A DNA stretch of 53,230 nucleotides from NCBI GenBank assembly GCA_025362325.1, contig JANYGO010000108.1, positions 1-53,230 on the forward strand, given 5' to 3'. A program made the translations under genes and the position numbers. The stretch's first letter is position 1. Each line of letters starts with the position of its first letter. Source of the stretch: Cyanobacteriota bacterium. GTDB taxonomy: Bacteria > Cyanobacteriota > Cyanobacteriia > Cyanobacteriales > Microcoleaceae. Below the pieces are notes generated by a model, which was not told the origin of the DNA, searched no databases, and saw only the letters and a program-made list of their open reading frames with translations. Shown here one piece after another: positions 8,789 through 18,138 of this stretch.

Positions 8789-9179
8789 GAGGTGAAATAA
8801 TTTACCCCTACTGTTGCCTGTGATGGCGATCGGGCTGGGGAAGTTGCAACCTGTGTATTTGAGTCGGTGGAACCAGGTTGCTGCGTCAGCTATTTCTGGA
8901 AGTAATTAACTCAGTAGACGAGCAATTGCATAAATCTTTGATGCCAGAAGGAAACCGCAGATGTACGCACATTAACGCAGATAATTTCCAGAAGAGAGGG
9001 CGAATGAAGAGCAATTCGAGTCTCATACCGACACTTTAAATTTAGATGACTCAAAGCGAGACAGTACGCTGAGGCTCTCGCCAGAAATACTGTTGAGATC
9101 AATCTGAGGGTAGACGGCAAGAGTTCCAATCGCCTGCTACGGTTGGAAATATAGCCCTACAGATGACAAAGTATAGGTT
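8789..9179. other. Intergenic region without recognisable gene
   Basis: About 390 bp. Positions 8820-8910 hold a short open frame (ending QPVYLSRWNQVAASAI) that could be the remnant of a gene end. Positions 8950-8985 contain ACCGCAGATGTACGCACATT followed by AACGCAGAT, a motif similar to one near 24990. Nothing else is clear. Confidence 0.35.
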
Positions 9180-9785
9180 ATGAATGCTTGGCGCGATCGA
9201 TTCAATCAATTTACAGGTAAAACTCGATTGGCAGTTTGCCGCATCTTCGTTCAGCTAACAGGCGAAGAAGTTGCACCGCTGTTAGGAGTTCTCAACCGCA
9301 CCGCCAGAGAAGCAATTGATGCCGATGGCGACGTAGCAGTCTTAGGAGAAGGCCTGGTAGAAATTTGCAATCACCTGTTGCAGTATGACAACTACTGGCA
9401 AGCAGCGGCCAATGAAGGCGATGTTTTTTGGGATGAAGGCGAAGCTGGCGATTATGTGGATGAAATTTTTACTGATTCAGCCGATCGCTATCTCAGCGAG
9501 CCTCAACATAGTACATCTGTTTACGATAAAAATTCTCCCTTATCTTTGCCCGTAACTAGAAATGTCGTGGTAATGCTGACAATCGCCTATGAAGGCGAAG
9601 TTCCTGCCCTGGAAACAGACCTCGCTGACATCGGCGCGCTGAAAGTAGGTTTAAAAGCAATGATTAATTTACATTACCAGGAAAGGCTGCGAGCTGTGCA
9701 AGTTCACTTTTCTCCCGCACAGTTGGGAGACGAACTTACTAACGACCAAGTTTTGGTGAATTTCCCAGAACTGATTCCCCTTTAA
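9180..9785 (+). CDS. DUF1517 family protein
   Basis: The 201-residue soluble protein matches the cyanobacterial and plastid DUF1517 pattern. A helical N-terminal half (RDRFNQFTGKTRLAVCRIF to NHLLQYDNYWQAAANEGDVF) is followed by the conserved LPVTRNVVVMLTIAYEGEVP strand and the closing VHFSPAQLGDELTNDQVL, NFPEL. Family members are thought to act near thylakoids, but no activity is established. There is no signal peptide. It stands alone between two repeat-rich gaps. Family membership is likely; function is unknown. Confidence 0.75.
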   Translation: MNAWRDRFNQFTGKTRLAVCRIFVQLTGEEVAPLLGVLNRTAREAIDADGDVAVLGEGLVEICNHLLQYDNYWQAAANEGDVFWDEGEAGDYVDEIFTDSADRYLSEPQHSTSVYDKNSPLSLPVTRNVVVMLTIAYEGEVPALETDLADIGALKVGLKAMINLHYQERLRAVQVHFSPAQLGDELTNDQVLVNFPELIPL

Positions 9786-9967
9786 AAACTACAAAAATTG
9801 CACCGGAGTATCGGCGCAGAAAATTCGCTTCAACACAAATGATTTCAGCCGAGGCGGACTAGAAGAAAAGAGGAAAAAAAAGGTTTGCAGTGAGGACTTC
9901 AGTTTTTTTCTGGGGAATCAGGAGTTGAGTCAAAAGTGCGATCGGGTGTTAGGGAAGTTGTTGATAA

Positions 9968-10123
9968 TTCAATACGCTTCAGTTAGCGCTGTTTATTCCC
10001 CGGAGGTCCCCCTCGCATCCCCGTTAAAAAGGGGGACTTTGAGCAAATTCTTCCCCCTTCTTAAGGGGTAGTAGGGGGCAAGCTAAGGGGGGATCGGGAT
10101 CGGGCCCAAGCGTATTGGGTAAT
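9968..10123. repeat. Family 4 repeat with CAATACGCTT inverted ends
   Basis: The left end CAATACGCTTCAGTTAGCGC and the right end AAGCGTATTG form inverted termini. They flank two arms of CCCCCTCGCATCCCCG and GGGGGACTTTGAGC-type sequence. The right end matches the element at 3849. The left end is also close to the termini of the 149-bp insertion at 23296 (AATACGGTTCAGTTAA), which suggests related mobile elements. The rest of the 398-bp gap before 10184 is a heptamer array. Confidence 0.6.
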
Positions 10124-10130
10124 AAGGATC

Positions 10131-10170
10131 AATGACCAATGACTAATGACTAATGACTACTGACTAACAA
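10131..10170. repeat. Heptamer array (ATGACTA type)
   Basis: ATGACCA, ATGACTA, ATGACTA and ATGACTA-like heptamers end 14 bp before the start codon of the lipoprotein gene. Similar arrays with other heptamers precede several genes in this window. Confidence 0.7.
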
Positions 10171-10183
10171 CCAATTATTATTT

Positions 10184-11083
10184 ATGATGCTGCGAAAACT
10201 GACAATTTATTTAATGGCTTTAACTTTATTGTGGACAGCAACCGCCTGCGGTTCTCCAAGCGCGCAAGCTCCTGTAAATCAGCCTGTAAATCCGGCGGCA
10301 AATCGGAATATTAACACAGTGCGTCCGTCACCGAGCAATAACTTGACTCAAGGTCAATATCCCGTACAGCAAGCTACCTACGATGATAGTGATGGCGAAT
10401 ACAGTTTGATGTTGCTGAATACTCCCCCGGGCTCTACCCCAGTTTACCGCACTACCGATTTGCAAATGGCTCGTTTGACGGAGGAAGAAATCTCGGCAGG
10501 GAAGAAAAGTTATCTGAGTGTGGATAACAATCAAGCGAGCTTGCATTTGACAGAAGATTTTAAAATAGAGTACGTTCATAACGTTACCGAAACTGTTCCT
10601 AATCCTCAAACAGGTCAGCAGGAAACGGTGGTAGTTCGCCAGCAATCAGGCTTCTGGGCGCCGTTTGCGGGAGCTTTGGCCGGTCAGGCGATCGGCAGTT
10701 TGTTATTTACACCGCGATATTACGTGCCGCCATTCTATCAGCCGGGGGTGGTTATGGTAGGATATGGCGGGTACGGCAATAGTTACCGCGAAGCTGTGGG
10801 GCAATATCAAACTCGCTACCAAGCTCCGCCTCCGGCTGTGAGAAACCGTCAAGTTTTAAGGACGACCGGCCGCTTGCGATCGCCCACATCGAACGTGCCA
10901 GTAAGACGCCCAGCACCGCCCAATGCTAATCGATCGACCGGTTCGGGTTACGGCGGCAGCGATTTGAGGCGATCGCAGCAGGCACGTCCCAATCAAAACA
11001 GGCGCCAGCCAAGCTTTGGTAGCGGCAGGAGTTCTCGCCAACCGAGTCGGAGTGGCTCTTTCGGGAGCGGCAGAAGGCGCTGA
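10184..11083 (+). CDS. Putative lipoprotein with basic Ser/Arg-rich tail
   Basis: The 299-residue product starts with a lipoprotein signal (hydrophobic core YLMALTLLWTATAC, lipobox Cys at residue 22 of the longer start). A globular middle part (about 65-155) is followed by a hydrophobic Gly/Ala patch (FAGALAGQAIGSLLF, about 160-176). The tail after residue 205 is very rich in Arg, Ser, Gly and Pro and carries several GSGR and QPSR repeats. Two Met codons open the frame and either could be used. I recognise no domain. A cell-envelope anchor with a positively charged tail that could bind acidic polymers or peptidoglycan is an inference. Confidence 0.65.
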   Translation: MMLRKLTIYLMALTLLWTATACGSPSAQAPVNQPVNPAANRNINTVRPSPSNNLTQGQYPVQQATYDDSDGEYSLMLLNTPPGSTPVYRTTDLQMARLTEEEISAGKKSYLSVDNNQASLHLTEDFKIEYVHNVTETVPNPQTGQQETVVVRQQSGFWAPFAGALAGQAIGSLLFTPRYYVPPFYQPGVVMVGYGGYGNSYREAVGQYQTRYQAPPPAVRNRQVLRTTGRLRSPTSNVPVRRPAPPNANRSTGSGYGGSDLRRSQQARPNQNRRQPSFGSGRSSRQPSRSGSFGSGRRR

Positions 11084-11269
11084 TCAAAGAGATTGCCTTG
11101 CATCAGCAACCGATCTCGATAAAAGTTGATTTTATCTATTCTCGTGATGCTACGCCGCCGCAGCTATTGACGGTGAGAAATTTGTCATAGTTGATGAGAG
11201 GGTTTTGTGTTTCCCCCAGACTCAAAAAATATGTGATTTAATTGCTACATTGATATGTAGGTGACAAGT

Positions 11270-12286
11270 ATGTCTTCTTCACTACCCCCGTCAGGGAAAA
11301 GAAACCCTCTAGGATTCGATGAATTGATTGCGATCTTGGTTGCCTTCGGCACGATGGGAGCAATTTTCTTTTGGGTAACAGGCAGAAATCCCGATCGATT
11401 GAATGCCAGAAGTTGGCAATTTCCAGCGGTTTTCTCTCAACCTGCTGCTGCGCCCGACAATCTGAAAATATTAACGCCTGTGCCGCCGAGTTCGGATGTG
11501 CGATCGCCCGCTACAATCCTGCTTCCTTCGCAACCGGATATCGTCCCTGTGGCACCTTTAGGGCCGGTTTTACCAGTATTTCCTCCGATGGGGACGATCG
11601 TGGTTCCCCAAGAGCCAATTGGGCGATCGACTGTCCCTCCAGTCATTATCAAACCGAAAGCAGCTAAACCAAAGGTTGGCGCCGTTAAATTGTCCGATGT
11701 TCCTGAAAAATATTGGGCGCGTCCCTTTATTGTCGCTTTAGTCGATCGCAAAATCTTCACTGATTTAAGCGACAACAAGTTTCGGCCTGACGAAACGATG
11801 ACGCGAGCCGAACTAGCGCGCTTAATTGAGCGAATGTCCGACAAAGAACCGAGCCGAAAACCGATTAATTTTGAAGACGTGAAAGACAAGAACCCTGCCG
11901 CCAGTGCGATCGATGGCAGCGTACAAAAAGGATTTCTTAAAGGATATCCCAACAATGAGTTCCGTCCCACAAAAGACGTTCCCCGTGTCGAAGTCATCGT
12001 AGCATTAGCTAGCGGTTTAAACCTGAAACAAGAACAAAATACCAGCAAGATTTTACAAGTTTATACAGACAGGAAAAAAGTCCCGAAATGGGCAGTTAAC
12101 AAAGTAGCAGCAGCAACAAAAGCTGGCATTGTTGTCAACCATCCCAAGCCCACACTTTTGCAGCCCAACAAAACAGCAACTCGCGCGGAAGTAGCAGCCA
12201 TGATTTACCAAGCTATGGTCAAAAAAGGCAAAGTACCTGTTAAGCCTTCTGAGTACGTTGTGGAGCCTTTAAAGTCTTCCCGATAA
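11270..12286 (+). CDS. SLH-domain protein with N-terminal membrane anchor
   Basis: The 338-residue product has a membrane segment near residues 17-37, a Pro-rich linker (about 55-135) and three S-layer homology modules. These start near SDVPEKYWARPFIVAL, FEDVKDKNPAASAIDG and YTDRKKVPKWAVNKVA, with FRPDETMTRAELARLI, FRPTKDVPRVEVIVAL and LQPNKTATRAEVAAMI as the conserved second halves. SLH modules bind peptidoglycan-linked polymer, so the protein probably tethers the inner membrane to the wall. I chose the ATG at 11270 over the GTG at 11261 because an AGGTGA ribosome binding site sits five bases ahead of it and would overlap the GTG. Confidence 0.85.
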   Translation: MSSSLPPSGKRNPLGFDELIAILVAFGTMGAIFFWVTGRNPDRLNARSWQFPAVFSQPAAAPDNLKILTPVPPSSDVRSPATILLPSQPDIVPVAPLGPVLPVFPPMGTIVVPQEPIGRSTVPPVIIKPKAAKPKVGAVKLSDVPEKYWARPFIVALVDRKIFTDLSDNKFRPDETMTRAELARLIERMSDKEPSRKPINFEDVKDKNPAASAIDGSVQKGFLKGYPNNEFRPTKDVPRVEVIVALASGLNLKQEQNTSKILQVYTDRKKVPKWAVNKVAAATKAGIVVNHPKPTLLQPNKTATRAEVAAMIYQAMVKKGKVPVKPSEYVVEPLKSSR

Positions 12287-12338
12287 TATTTTAGGGGCGC
12301 AGCCTGAGCAACGCCCCAGAATAACATTTAATCCTGAT

Positions 12339-12478
12339 GGTTTGATCGTGCGGACTTTAGTCCTTTCTTCTGTATTTTATGAGGACTGAAGTCCTCACTA
12401 CGAACCAGGTTTGATCGTGCGGACTTCAGTCCTTTCTTCTGCCTTTTCTGAGGGCTGAAGCCCTGACTACGAACCTGG
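12339..12478. repeat. Two tandem palindromic repeats (family 2)
   Basis: Two consecutive hairpin units of the type GTGCGGACTTTAGTCC, loop, GGACTGAAGTCCTCAC, closed by TACGAACC. The sequence ends four bases before the stop codon of the propeller gene. Other copies are at 21040, 28731, 38199 and 43825. Confidence 0.8.
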
Positions 12479-12482
12479 TGGA

Positions 12483-14072
12483 TTAATCTTGAAACACCAT
12501 AATGCTGCCAGAATAGCAAGCTACCCAAACCTGATTAGTTTCCGGATCGTAAGTAATCCCGATGGGACTTGAATTAACATTCACTGTTTGCAGCACCTTC
12601 AGATCGCTCGTCCTCACCTTGCTAACAGTATTCGATAAATAGTTAACCACATAGATCAGTTTTCCATCACCAGAAATCGTCATGCTGCGAGGTGCATTTC
12701 CAGTCGAAACTTTATCTACCACTCTACCAGTTGCCAGGTCAATCTTTGCCACATTCCCTTCACCATTCAAAGTGGCATAAAGATACTTACCATTGGGGTC
12801 TATCGTCAAATGACGCGGCGCATTGCCAATATTTCTCAACCATTCTACCGAAAAGTCTAAGAGATTTACTTTCGCAATATCGGCAGAACCCATGACGGCA
12901 ACATAGGCATTTTTGGAATCGGGAGTGACCACAATTCCGCGAGGATATGCACCCAGTTTTACCCGCTCAACTTCGCGGTTTTTATTGATATCAACTACGC
13001 TCAAATCCCAACTGCACCAATTGGTAGCGAGCACGAAGCGATTGTCAGGCGAAACTGCATTGAATTTTGGGACTGCACCTACAGGAATTATTTTTTCTAT
13101 TTTCAAAGTTTGGGTGTTGATGCGGTACAGGAAACTTTGGTCGTGTTTTGCCGATGGAGAACACCTGTCGCTACCGGGATTTTCAAACCCAGAACCGTAC
13201 ATTTGATAGTTGGATACATAGCCATATTTACCATCTGTTGAAAAAGCAGCTTCTACGGGAGAACCTTGATAATTGCCTTTGAATTTAGAAAAGCCAAACT
13301 TTGATAAGTTTACTGTATCGGGAATAGTCTTGACTAATTTAAATTTTCTGTCATAAACTGTGATTGTGTGGCTGTACATCATGTTTTGCGCAAAAAACAA
13401 ACCCGCTCCTGAATAAACTATTGATTTCGGCGATATTTTGCCGTAAATAGTTTTTTTCAAAGTCATCTTTCCGTCAGTGTTTACAAGTTTTTTACCTGGT
13501 TCATTTTCTTTTTTTTCAGGAATTGAGGCGGGAGTTTCTGTTTTAAATGGTGGTAAAAATGGTTCTTGAAAAAGAGGTCGTTTTGGCTGATTTTTGGTTT
13601 TATCTTCGAGTTTGTTGTTGTTTTCTGTGGCGGTAGAAGATGGTGAAGATCGATCGACCTTTGGCGATATTTCCCCCGCAGATTCATTGTCAGTGCTCGC
13701 GCCTTCCGGCTTACCTTTCAAGGCTGACAAGGTTTTAGGGCCGACAATGCCGTCAACTTTCAGGTTGTTGTCTGCTTGGAACTTTTTCACCGCAGCCTGA
13801 GTGATTGAACCGTAAAATCCTGTAGCCCTACCGCCAAAATGTCCTGATGCTTGCAGAGTTTTCTGTAGTTCGACAACTTCCGGGCCTGAATCGCCTTTTG
13901 TCATTTTGATGGCGAGGGCGGGATAGACTAAATTTAAAATTGTGATACAGATTGTAAAGAATAGTAAAGGAGTCGAGGCTAAATTCAGGGGCGTTTTGCA
14001 GTTGGGCGATCGAGTTTGAGCTGGGGGCGTTTCCCAAGTTTCAGCTAAATGCAGGTAAGCTAGTCCGTCCAT
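12483..14072 (-). CDS. Peptidoglycan-binding / YVTN beta-propeller protein
   Basis: The 529-residue product joins a membrane or signal segment (about 31-52), a PG_binding_1 domain (about 56-115; GDSGPEVVELQKTLQ, KVDGIVGPKTLSAL) and a low-complexity linker rich in Lys, Pro, Glu and Ser (about 118-200). A seven-bladed-type propeller follows, with YVTN-like blades (FSTDGKYGYVSNY, VSPDNRFVLATN, VTPDSKNAYVAVMG, IDPNGKYLYATL, ISGDGKLIYVVNYL). It is probably anchored to the wall in the periplasm with the propeller as a protein-binding platform. I chose the ATG at 14072; a TTG four codons upstream is an alternative. The gene points toward the SLH gene and shares its terminator-like repeat region. Confidence 0.82.
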   Translation of the reverse strand: MDGLAYLHLAETWETPPAQTRSPNCKTPLNLASTPLLFFTICITILNLVYPALAIKMTKGDSGPEVVELQKTLQASGHFGGRATGFYGSITQAAVKKFQADNNLKVDGIVGPKTLSALKGKPEGASTDNESAGEISPKVDRSSPSSTATENNNKLEDKTKNQPKRPLFQEPFLPPFKTETPASIPEKKENEPGKKLVNTDGKMTLKKTIYGKISPKSIVYSGAGLFFAQNMMYSHTITVYDRKFKLVKTIPDTVNLSKFGFSKFKGNYQGSPVEAAFSTDGKYGYVSNYQMYGSGFENPGSDRCSPSAKHDQSFLYRINTQTLKIEKIIPVGAVPKFNAVSPDNRFVLATNWCSWDLSVVDINKNREVERVKLGAYPRGIVVTPDSKNAYVAVMGSADIAKVNLLDFSVEWLRNIGNAPRHLTIDPNGKYLYATLNGEGNVAKIDLATGRVVDKVSTGNAPRSMTISGDGKLIYVVNYLSNTVSKVRTSDLKVLQTVNVNSSPIGITYDPETNQVWVACYSGSIMVFQD

Positions 14073-14318
14073 AGTTTTTACCAAGTATTTTTGGTGCTAT
14101 GATACACTAACTAATCCCATTCTAGATGTTAAATTTGAGATTTTAGATTTGAGAATTGGCAATGACTGATGACATAACGGTTTAGAAGCTCTCCTGCTGT
14201 CCTATAATTTTTTTGAACTGCTATAACATTGATAAAAGGGAAATTTTTATTATAATTACACCGAGGGTGCAATTTCTGAGCAGTTTTTAATGGTGCCAGC
14301 AAGTAGGAGCGATCGACA

Positions 14319-15521
14319 ATGTGGAGTGGGGAACAAACAACGACAGCATCAACAACCAAAGAATCCCGCCAGACTGTGCTGTGGGAAGATGACGGCGGGC
14401 TTTGCCAGCGGGCTTGGGTAGAAATCGATTTAGCAGCTTTAACTCACAATGTAAAACAGCTTAAAAATCTCTTATCTCCCCAGACTGAACTGATGGCAGT
14501 TGTGAAGGCGGATGCTTACGGACACGGTGCGATCGCAGTCAGTCAAACGGCCTTGCAAGCAGGTGCTAGTTGGCTGGGTGTGGCGACGATTCCCGAAGGA
14601 ATAGAATTGCGGGAAGCTGGGATAGAAGCGCCGATTTTGCTGTTGGGGGCAACTCATACAGCGGCACAGGTAAGGGCGATCGCCCAATGGCACTTGCAGC
14701 CCACTATTTGTACTGCCAAACAAGCCCTGATTTTTTCGGAAGTTCTCGTCAGTCTCGATCGATCTTTGTCGGTTCACGCTAACTTAGACACGGGAATGTC
14801 TCGCTTGGGTACGCCCTGGCAGGAAGCAACAGAATTTGTGCAATTAGTCAATGGGTTGCCGAATTTAAAATTAGTCAGCATTTACTCTCACTTGGCGACA
14901 GCCGACAGTCCAGATACTGCCGTGATGAGAGAGCAACAGCAACGGTTTAAACGGGCGATCGCGCAAATCCAAACAGCAGGAATTAACCCGCGCCTCCTCC
15001 ACTTGGCCAACTCTGCTGCCGCCCTCACCGACCCCGATTTGCATTACGATTTAGTGCGGGTCGGTTTGGCTACCTACGGTATTTATCCTGCTCCTCACTT
15101 GCAGGCGATCGCTTCTTTGCAGCCCGCAATGCAGGTAAAAGCTCGGGTAACGCAGGTGAAAACAATTGCAGCAGGCACTGGCGTTAGTTATGGCTATCAA
15201 TTTATTGCTGGGCGGCAGACACAGATTGCCGTAGTTGGTATCGGCTATGCAGATGGAATTCCCCGCCATCTTTCTAATAAAATGCAGGTTTTAGTTAGGG
15301 GCAATTTCGTGCCGCAAGTCGGTGCTGTGACGATGGATCAATTAATGCTGGATGTCACTGATATTCCCGATTTAGAAGTCGGCGAAGTGGTAACTCTGTT
15401 GGGTAAAGATGGGAAAAATCAAATTACTCCTGACGATTGGGCCGCAATTTTAGGAACTATTTCTTGGGAAATTCTCTGCGGTTTTAAACACCGATTGCCC
15501 CGCGTAGCAGTAAACTCTTAA
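14319..15521 (+). CDS. alr: Alanine racemase
   Basis: The 400-residue PLP enzyme interconverts L- and D-alanine for peptidoglycan. The N-terminal barrel carries the PLP lysine in VVKADAYGHG (Lys63). The second catalytic base is Tyr291 in GTGVSYGYQF, and GIGYADGIPR and AVTMDQLMLDVTD mark the C-terminal domain. Length is about 20 residues above the usual size because of a variable N-terminal extension before RAWVEIDLAAL. The start at 14319 is the only ATG upstream of the conserved part. It lies divergent from the peptidoglycan-binding propeller gene, fitting a cell-wall theme. Confidence 0.95.
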   Translation: MWSGEQTTTASTTKESRQTVLWEDDGGLCQRAWVEIDLAALTHNVKQLKNLLSPQTELMAVVKADAYGHGAIAVSQTALQAGASWLGVATIPEGIELREAGIEAPILLLGATHTAAQVRAIAQWHLQPTICTAKQALIFSEVLVSLDRSLSVHANLDTGMSRLGTPWQEATEFVQLVNGLPNLKLVSIYSHLATADSPDTAVMREQQQRFKRAIAQIQTAGINPRLLHLANSAAALTDPDLHYDLVRVGLATYGIYPAPHLQAIASLQPAMQVKARVTQVKTIAAGTGVSYGYQFIAGRQTQIAVVGIGYADGIPRHLSNKMQVLVRGNFVPQVGAVTMDQLMLDVTDIPDLEVGEVVTLLGKDGKNQITPDDWAAILGTISWEILCGFKHRLPRVAVNS

Positions 15522-15530
15522 CTAGGACGA

Positions 15531-15680
15531 TTAGACGGCGGTTGAAACCGCGTCTAGACAAACGATGTCCACTCGCCTGCGGACTGAATAAAATCATGTA
15601 AAACGTAATTTTCACCGCCTATTTTTCAACCCCTCTGAGCTCGGGTTTTATTTGTATAGGCGCGGTTTCAACCGCAGGCT
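15531..15680. repeat. Family 1 MITE-like repeat
   Basis: The terminal inverted repeats AGACGGCGGTTGAAACCGCG and GCGGTTTCAACCGC flank a 150-bp element between alr and the mechanosensitive channel. Heptamers of CCAATTA type (15716-15739) follow and end three bases before the mscS start codon. Confidence 0.8.
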
Positions 15681-15742
15681 TTATATAGTATAATTTTGAT
15701 GTAACCAACTTTGATATTACCAATTACCAATTACCAATTGAC

Positions 15743-16588
15743 ATGACAGCCAGCACATTGATCCTAATAGCTCAAACCTTGACGGCGCAGCTAAATGCAG
15801 AGAGAATACAGGCGATGCAAGTAGCCCAAGAATTCTCGAAAAGATTCGTAGAATTGGGGTTTAAAATTGTACCTCAAGCGCTGTGGGCGATCGGCATTTT
15901 GTTAATTACGCGATTTGCGATCGACGTTGCGGGCCGCGTGACTCGCCGAGCTCTGAGTCGTACCGAAGCCACGCTGCGGAAATTCTTGGTTCAAGCTGCG
16001 GAAATTGCGATTTTGATTGTCGGCGTAGTCGCGGCTTTGAGTCAGTTGGGAATTCAAACAACTAGCGTGGTTGCGGTGGTGGGTGCGGCGGGTTTGGCGA
16101 TTGGTTTGGCGTGGCAAAATACTCTGTCCCACTTTGCTGCTGGGGTAATGTTGATTAGTTTGCGACCTTTTGAAGTCGGAGATACAATCGAAGCTACGGA
16201 TGTTAAAGGAGTGGTGGATAGCATCGGGATTTTTTCCACAACTGTGGTGACGGACGATCGCATAAAAATTATTGTCCCGAATAATCAGCTATTTAACGGT
16301 ACACTGAAAAATACCACGGCGATGGGTACGAGGCGAGTAGACTTAAAAATTGATATTGGCGATCGACCGATCCGTCCAACGATGGCCCAGTTGTTAGAAA
16401 TTGCCCATTCTCACCCGCTGGTTTTGGAAAATCCGCCCCCGACTTGTTTGGTAGCCGAGATTGCTCCAGAGACCACTATTTTATCTCTCCGGCCTTGGTG
16501 CGCGTCGCTGGCCTACGAACAAGTGCGATCGCAAGTTCAAGAACAGGTCAAAGAAGCAATGAATGCCCACAAAAATCAAGAACAATAG
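15743..16588 (+). CDS. MscS-family small-conductance mechanosensitive channel
   Basis: The 281-residue product has transmembrane helices near 42-65 and 82-103 and the pore-lining third helix (VVAVVGAAGLAIGLAWQNTL). The MscS beta-domain signature follows (AAGVMLISLRPFEVGDTIEA, KIIVPNNQLFNGTLKNTT) and then the cytoplasmic alpha/beta domain. These channels open under membrane tension to release solutes on osmotic downshift. Length is typical of MscS. The patatin gene begins 47 bp downstream on the same strand and may be co-transcribed. Confidence 0.92.
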   Translation: MTASTLILIAQTLTAQLNAERIQAMQVAQEFSKRFVELGFKIVPQALWAIGILLITRFAIDVAGRVTRRALSRTEATLRKFLVQAAEIAILIVGVVAALSQLGIQTTSVVAVVGAAGLAIGLAWQNTLSHFAAGVMLISLRPFEVGDTIEATDVKGVVDSIGIFSTTVVTDDRIKIIVPNNQLFNGTLKNTTAMGTRRVDLKIDIGDRPIRPTMAQLLEIAHSHPLVLENPPPTCLVAEIAPETTILSLRPWCASLAYEQVRSQVQEQVKEAMNAHKNQEQ

Positions 16589-16635
16589 ATATCAATATAA
16601 AATATAAAATCCCAAATCGATCCTAGGTATTTTCC

Positions 16636-17763
16636 ATGAGCAATTGGTCTCCCCAGCAAATTTTGCAAGAACCGGGCGTCAGAATGTCCGCCACCGAGAA
16701 GCAAACAATTCTCAAAAAATTTCCGCCTCCCGACGAAAACAATCAAATCTATGCCGACGCCATTTTTGAAGGCGGCGGTGTGCGCGGAGTGGCGTTTTTA
16801 GGCGCACTCAGATGCTGCAACGATTTGGGCATCCGCTGGCGAAAATTGGCCGGTACTTCTGCGGGTGCAATTACTGCCGCAGTATTGGCAACAGACTTGT
16901 CAATGGACGACTTAGAGGAGTTGTTAGGACAGCTCGATTACAGCATATTTTTAACTAAAAAAAACAGTCCTCTAATTTTAAACGGCGACCCAGCAGACGA
17001 CTTGCAATCTCCAGCTTGGACGCTGCTTTTCCTAACAGTCAGCCGCCAGATGGGAGAATATTCTGCCCAGCCTTTCCGGCAGTGGCTGGAAGCAACGCTT
17101 AGTAAAGGTCACTTGCACACTTTTGCCGATGTCAAACAACTGGTAAAAGACCGGGAATTAAAAGTAGTAATTTCCAACCTGACTCGCGGTGAAATGTTGG
17201 TACTGCCCGATGACTTGCGGCGGCAGGAATCGGCAGATTCCGATACTTTGTACCAGCAGTTGCAGCTCAAAAGCGCTGAAGATTTTAGCGTGGCTGAAGC
17301 GGTGCGGTTGTCGATGAGTATTCCGCTATTTTTTGAGCCGGGAAAACTGGGCAATGACTTAATTGTCGATGGCGGAATTCTCAGCAATTTTCCGCTGTGG
17401 ATTTATGACAAACAATCTGTCGGTTCGACTCCCGCGGTGCCCCGCTGGTTTACCTTTGGGTTTCGATTAATTGATACTGGCATTGAGAACCAAATTAAGA
17501 TTAATAGTCCGGTGTCGATGCTGGCGGCGATGTTCACCACCATGATGAAAGCAAGAGACCGCTATCACCAGCGCGAAATGGATAAAGGCCGGGTGATTAA
17601 TATTGATGTGACTGAAGCTGCGGTGACGACGACGGATTTTCACCTTGATGCCGATCGCAAGGCTAAGCTGTACCGATTGGGATATTTGTATACTAAGAGG
17701 TTCTTTTTGAGTTCTAACTTTAGTTGGGAAAAGCACTTGAAGGCTAGGGGCTTTGGGGAGTAG
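16636..17763 (+). CDS. Patatin-like phospholipase
   Basis: The 375-residue product carries all patatin motifs: the oxyanion loop FEGGGVRGVAFLGAL (about 44-58), the nucleophile elbow GTSAGA (Ser75) and the catalytic DGG (Asp245 in IVDGGILSNFP). It is expected to hydrolyse acyl ester bonds of phospho- or galactolipids. No signal peptide is seen, so it is likely cytoplasmic or membrane-associated. Its closeness to the MscS gene suggests a shared membrane-stress theme, which is an inference. Confidence 0.88.
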   Translation: MSNWSPQQILQEPGVRMSATEKQTILKKFPPPDENNQIYADAIFEGGGVRGVAFLGALRCCNDLGIRWRKLAGTSAGAITAAVLATDLSMDDLEELLGQLDYSIFLTKKNSPLILNGDPADDLQSPAWTLLFLTVSRQMGEYSAQPFRQWLEATLSKGHLHTFADVKQLVKDRELKVVISNLTRGEMLVLPDDLRRQESADSDTLYQQLQLKSAEDFSVAEAVRLSMSIPLFFEPGKLGNDLIVDGGILSNFPLWIYDKQSVGSTPAVPRWFTFGFRLIDTGIENQIKINSPVSMLAAMFTTMMKARDRYHQREMDKGRVINIDVTEAAVTTTDFHLDADRKAKLYRLGYLYTKRFFLSSNFSWEKHLKARGFGE

Positions 17764-17894
17764 GAGAGGGGGAGAGTGGGGAAATATGCCTTCCGCCTTC
17801 GACCAAAGGTATATAGGGAGAGGGATTGAAGAATTTTTAATTTAGGGGTTGGCAAGAGCCGGATGTGTGTGCTATAGTTAGTTACCGTCATCGT

Positions 17895-17983
17895 GGAGAG
17901 GTGGCTGAGTGGTCGAAAGCGGCAGATTGCTAATCTGTTAAGGGTGTTATCACCCTTCGGGGGTTCGAATCCCCCCCTCTCCG
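17895..17983 (+). tRNA. trnS: tRNA-Ser (anticodon GCT)
   Basis: The acceptor stem GGAGAGG pairs with CCTCTCC and is followed by discriminator G. The anticodon loop reads TTGCTAA with anticodon GCT. A long variable arm (AGGGTGTTATCACCCT) typical of class II tRNAs and a T-arm GGGGGTTCGAATCCCCC are present. CCA is not encoded. Confidence 0.95.
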
Positions 17984-18024
17984 TTCTAAAACTTCTAGGA
18001 AAAAATTCCTTTTAATCAAATTTT

Positions 18025-18087
18025 GTGGACGGGCTAGAAGCCCATCCCACAAGAAAATTTTGTGGGATGGGATTCTAGCCCGTCCCA
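18025..18087. repeat. Hairpin repeat, family 3 (GGACGGGCTAGAAGCCCATC)
   Basis: Arms GTGGACGGGCTAGAAGCCCA and TGGGATTCTAGCCCGTCC form a long stem around an AT-rich loop. A second, less perfect copy is at 25053. It lies between tRNA-Ser and the 3' end of the serine hydrolase and could act as a terminator for the latter. Confidence 0.75.
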
Positions 18088-18138
18088 ATTATTTTCGCAA
18101 TTCAATTCTAGTCTAGCAGCAATCATCGGCTATCAAAT

